A stretch of 15,248 bases of DNA. It comes from JBNJEA01 sp051745395 (lineage in GTDB: Bacteria; Desulfobacterota; Desulfobacteria; Desulfobacterales; Desulfosalsimonadaceae). Under the pieces are notes generated by a model. It saw nothing but the letters and a program-made list of their open reading frames with translations. It ran no database searches and was not told the DNA's origin. Location: positions 1-15,248 of the forward strand of contig JBNJEA010000074.1 in NCBI GenBank assembly GCA_051745395.1, given 5' to 3'. A program made the position numbers and the translations under genes. The stretch's first letter is position 1. Every line of letters begins with the position of its first letter. Below, one piece after another: positions 13,648-15,248 of this stretch.

Positions 13648-15248
13648 GCGGTTTCTTTCGTCAGTTCCGATCCTGGAAATTGCGCGGGCCGTTCTTCTTG
13701 ACTATGCGCAGGCACCCCGCCCACGCTCAGCCGCAGCGTGTTGCCCGTAACGCTCAAACTGCTCAAAAGCATCGCCGTGACCGCAACCAGGGGATTTAAC
13801 AGGCCGCTCATGGCGACCGGTATGGCCACGGCGTTGTAGGCGAACGTAAAGACCAGGTTCTGCCGGATGGTCTTTGCCACCCGGCCCGCCAGCCTTTCAA
13901 AGTCAAGGATCTGTTTCGGGTCGTTTCCCATCAGGGTAACGGCCGAGGCCTCGTTGCCGATCTGATGGCCGCCGTGCACGGCGATGCCGAGATCCGCCGA
14001 CGCCAGGGCCGGCACGTCGTTTACCCCGTCGCCGACCATGACCACCCGGTGGCCCTCTTGTTTGAGATTTTTTACGAAGGCGGCTTTTTCCTCCGGGCGC
14101 ATGCCGCCGTGACAATCGGAAATGCCGAGCATCCCGCCGATCTGTGCCGTAGTCCGGCTGCCGTCGCCCGAAATCAGGCAAAGCGTCTTGCCCCTTTCCC
14201 GTAACGCGGCAATGACCGCTTCGCTGGAGTCCCGCACCCGGTCGCCGAAATAAAACACGGCGGCAAGCGCGTCCCCTATGGTCATGTAGACAGCCGAGAC
14301 GGCAGTTTCCTCCGAAACGCCGCTGTTGTCAATTCGATTTTCGATATTGCCCAAAACGTCCGCCACGAACCGGGCCGAACCGATTTTCACCGAAACCCCG
14401 TCAATGGTGCCGGCAATGCCGTTGTCATATTCGGTTGCATCCGCCGGTGTTGCCGCCGCCCCGATATGGCGCTGCTCGGCGGCGAAGGCGATGGCCCGGC
14501 CCACCCAGTGGCCGGAAAAAGACTCAAGGCCCGCGGCCATGGACAGAATCGACGTCGCGCGCCGGCCGTCGGCGGGAACCACGTCGAGAAATTCCCAGCG
14601 CCCCCGGGTCAGCGTGCCGGTTTTGTCGAACACGTAGGCCCCCATTTTCCGGATGCCTTCGAATGCCGAAAAATCATGGACCAGCACGCCGATCTTTGCC
14701 GCAAGCGAAATTCCGGCCACCCGGGCCAGGGGAATCGCCACGCCCAGCGCGCACGGACAGGAAATCACCAGCACCGTGATCGCCCGGATCATGGATTCAC
14801 GCACCCCGAAACCCGCAAGCAGGCAAATGCTGCCGGTGGCGGCGGCCAGCAGCACGATGGTCGGGACGAAATAGCGAAGCGCCCGATCGGTGGCGCCTTC
14901 CATGGCGGTTTTATCCGACAGGGCCTTTTCCATGATGGCCGTCAACTGCCCGACCATTGCGTTTTCGCCGACCGCTGTCGCCCGCACCCGCATATCGCCG
15001 GAAATCAAGCAGGTCCCGCTGCTGACCGTGTCGCCGGCCTGCTTTTCGATCGGACGGGCCTCGCCGGTCAGCGCGCTTTCATCGACGCTGCCGGCGCCCG
15101 CAATCACCCGGCCGTCGCCGGCAAGGGCTTCATCCGCCGTCACCCGGAAGGTGTCGCCTTTTTGAAGCAGTGCCGCATCCACGTAGCGGCCCCGGGGAAA
15201 GTCGTCGGTGCAGATCCGGACCTTGCCCGGCAGCCGGTCGAAAAAGCT
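13644..15248 (-). CDS. Heavy-metal (copper-type) P1B ATPase, C-terminal two thirds (5' end outside window)
   Basis: An ATP-driven heavy-metal exporter; the visible part is 534 residues and the frame is open to the window end, so a GTG at 15182 is internal. Domains in order: actuator with SALTGEARP, the membrane metal site SCPCALG (CPC at 14751-14759), phosphorylation site DKTGT (14613-14627), nucleotide domain, hinge GDGVND (14016-14033), then the last helices with N-x6-YN and MLLSS. CPC with YN and MxxSS is the P1B-1 (Cu+/Ag+) pattern. The HP motif, usually SEHPL, reads SGHWV (His-Trp at 14505-14510), a striking change at the ATP-binding site. Its TGA overlaps an ATG of the next gene by four bases (ATGA). 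No N-terminal metal-binding domain is visible because that end is missing. Confidence 0.93.
   Translation of the reverse strand, partial: SFFDRLPGKVRICTDDFPRGRYVDAALLQKGDTFRVTADEALAGDGRVIAGAGSVDESALTGEARPIEKQAGDTVSSGTCLISGDMRVRATAVGENAMVGQLTAIMEKALSDKTAMEGATDRALRYFVPTIVLLAAATGSICLLAGFGVRESMIRAITVLVISCPCALGVAIPLARVAGISLAAKIGVLVHDFSAFEGIRKMGAYVFDKTGTLTRGRWEFLDVVPADGRRATSILSMAAGLESFSGHWVGRAIAFAAEQRHIGAAATPADATEYDNGIAGTIDGVSVKIGSARFVADVLGNIENRIDNSGVSEETAVSAVYMTIGDALAAVFYFGDRVRDSSEAVIAALRERGKTLCLISGDGSRTTAQIGGMLGISDCHGGMRPEEKAAFVKNLKQEGHRVVMVGDGVNDVPALASADLGIAVHGGHQIGNEASAVTLMGNDPKQILDFERLAGRVAKTIRQNLVFTFAYNAVAIPVAMSGLLNPLVAVTAMLLSSLSVTGNTLRLSVGGVPAHSQEERPAQFPGSELTKETA

Overview
The window reads as chromosomal DNA of a GC-rich anaerobic bacterium, most likely a Desulfobacterota (delta-proteobacterial, sulfate-reducer-like) genome. 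This is an inference from the gene mix: a tungsten-type aldehyde:ferredoxin oxidoreductase, a two-knuckle zinc-ribbon protein, a universal stress protein, an OsmC/hydrolase fusion, a DUF523-DUF1722 protein and a long AMP-forming acyl-CoA synthetase. Many dispersed palindromic repeats lie in the gaps. No rRNA, tRNA, CRISPR array, transposase or phage gene was seen.

Layout, left to right. (1) 1-735 (+): the 3' end of an RND efflux pump gene. (2) 753-1106: a repeat-filled gap. (3) 1114-3303 (-): a two-gene operon of an alpha/beta hydrolase-OsmC fusion followed by a DUF523-DUF1722 (thiouracil-desulfurase-like) protein. (4) 3467-3685 (-): a small zinc-ribbon protein with its own terminator, divergent from (5) the aldehyde:ferredoxin oxidoreductase at 3913-5841 (+), which has a good promoter candidate and a terminator. 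(6) 6276-6734 (+): a UspA-type stress protein. (7) 6735-7653: a 0.9-kb gene-free block built almost entirely of palindromic repeats. (8) 7654-9531 (-): an acyl-CoA synthetase. (9) 9815-12193 (-): a tightly overlapping operon of a TIM-barrel sugar isomerase/epimerase (TTG start), UbiG and UbiE. (10) 12479-15248 (-): a copper-type P1B ATPase (5' end outside the window), whose stop codon overlaps an ATG leading into a myo-inositol-1-phosphate-synthase-like gene. The first codons of that gene are out of frame with its body.

How the parts may work together. UbiG and UbiE are the O- and C-methyltransferases of ubiquinone/menaquinone synthesis and are translationally coupled here to a TIM-barrel enzyme. 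The hydrolase-OsmC and DUF523 proteins both carry cysteine chemistry and may serve thiol or sulfur detoxification. The AOR and the acyl-CoA synthetase both handle carboxylic acids, aldehydes and CoA esters, but are in separate transcription units.

The most unusual features are non-coding. A repeat of about 270 bp with long imperfect terminal inverted repeats is present twice in opposite orientation (753-1026 and 7116-7388), with a variable core. A second family occurs in two full versions and one partial version with different loop modules (5934-6099, 7387-7487, 1064-1106). A palindrome of about 190 bp sits at 6848-7038. No clear new defence or biosynthetic system is visible; the best leads are the repeat families, the apparent frameshift in the inositol-phosphate-synthase gene and several substituted motif residues.
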